Positions 44,477 through 44,499 of a DNA stretch of 44,499 nucleotides are shown here, in pieces (the first letter of the stretch is position 1; the number at the start of each line of letters is the position of its first letter). This stretch comes from Candidatus Doudnabacteria bacterium (GTDB lineage Bacteria; Patescibacteriota; Doudnabacteria; UBA920), in contig PLYC01000029.1 in NCBI GenBank assembly GCA_003151625.1, positions 2,921 through 47,419 on the forward strand. The letters run 5' to 3'. A model generated the notes under the pieces. The model did not search any database. It was not told where the DNA came from and worked only from the letters and a program-made list of their open reading frames with translations. The position numbers and the translations under genes are program-made.

Positions 44477-44499
44477 GGCGACTTCAAACCACTAACACT

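Noticed and set aside
1-44499. CRISPR array
   Set aside because: No series of evenly spaced identical repeats was seen; the repeats here are palindromes scattered singly.

Overview
The window looks like a piece of a small-genome bacterium of the Candidate Phyla Radiation (Patescibacteria, Parcubacteria-like). The pointers are very short gene spacing, several genes that begin 6-9 bases after a TATAAT box (leaderless style), AT-rich start regions without Shine-Dalgarno sites, a reduced carbon metabolism built on phosphoketolase, GAPDH, pyruvate kinase and PEP synthase, and many short palindromic repeats, some of them inside genes. The phylum call is inference from gene content; no 16S rRNA is present.

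Layout. 1-1160: 3' end of a 23S rRNA with an extra hairpin, a repeat-rich spacer, a 5S rRNA and two terminators. 1209-3373: methyltransferase, TrmB-type regulator and an orphan gene. 3402-13345: a mostly co-directional run with GlmS, a HAD phosphatase, a HIT-like protein, AMP-forming acetyl-CoA synthetase, a phosphoketolase fused to a CoA-binding domain, YvcK/CofD-like protein, GNAT and a GlmU-type pyrophosphorylase; GlmS, the pyrophosphorylase and YvcK point to UDP-GlcNAc supply and sensing. 13346-16045: an aminotransferase island with a long structured leader, followed by a ribbon-helix-helix (RHH) domain fused to a nucleotidyltransferase-like domain; both transcription units carry matching GTATGA half-sites at their promoters. 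16126-23593: GAPDH, inositol monophosphatase, endonuclease Q-like protein, pyruvate kinase and PEP synthase. 23857-27302: tRNA-Ser(GGA), DnaG and the major sigma factor. 27303-27846: a gene-free stretch with a candidate structured RNA. 27847-31763 (minus strand): a polyamine cluster (deoxyhypusine-synthase-like protein, agmatine deiminase, HAD protein, N-carbamoylputrescine amidase). 31979-41175: PyrD, an ABC exporter, a lytic transglycosylase, a PadR/PspC operon, an MFS transporter, MscL with a zinc ribbon, and UppP. 41490-44476: a receiver-domain protein with a small partner, an IS30-type element, and a membrane protein of unknown function.

Two styles of gene coexist. The housekeeping genes are AT-rich with little or no Shine-Dalgarno signal. 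A handful of orphan genes (2951-3325, 13783-14943, 41490-42103, 43475-44476) have balanced base composition, mostly stronger Shine-Dalgarno sites and often their own terminators.

The most striking points are: (1) palindromic repeats inserted in frame in at least eight conserved genes and perhaps in the 23S rRNA; (2) the RHH-nucleotidyltransferase fusion with an altered catalytic motif and matching promoter sites, which may be a nucleotide-sugar-sensing repressor; (3) the phosphoketolase-CoA-binding fusion beside acetyl-CoA synthetase; (4) an unassigned structured RNA upstream of a strong terminator after rpoD.
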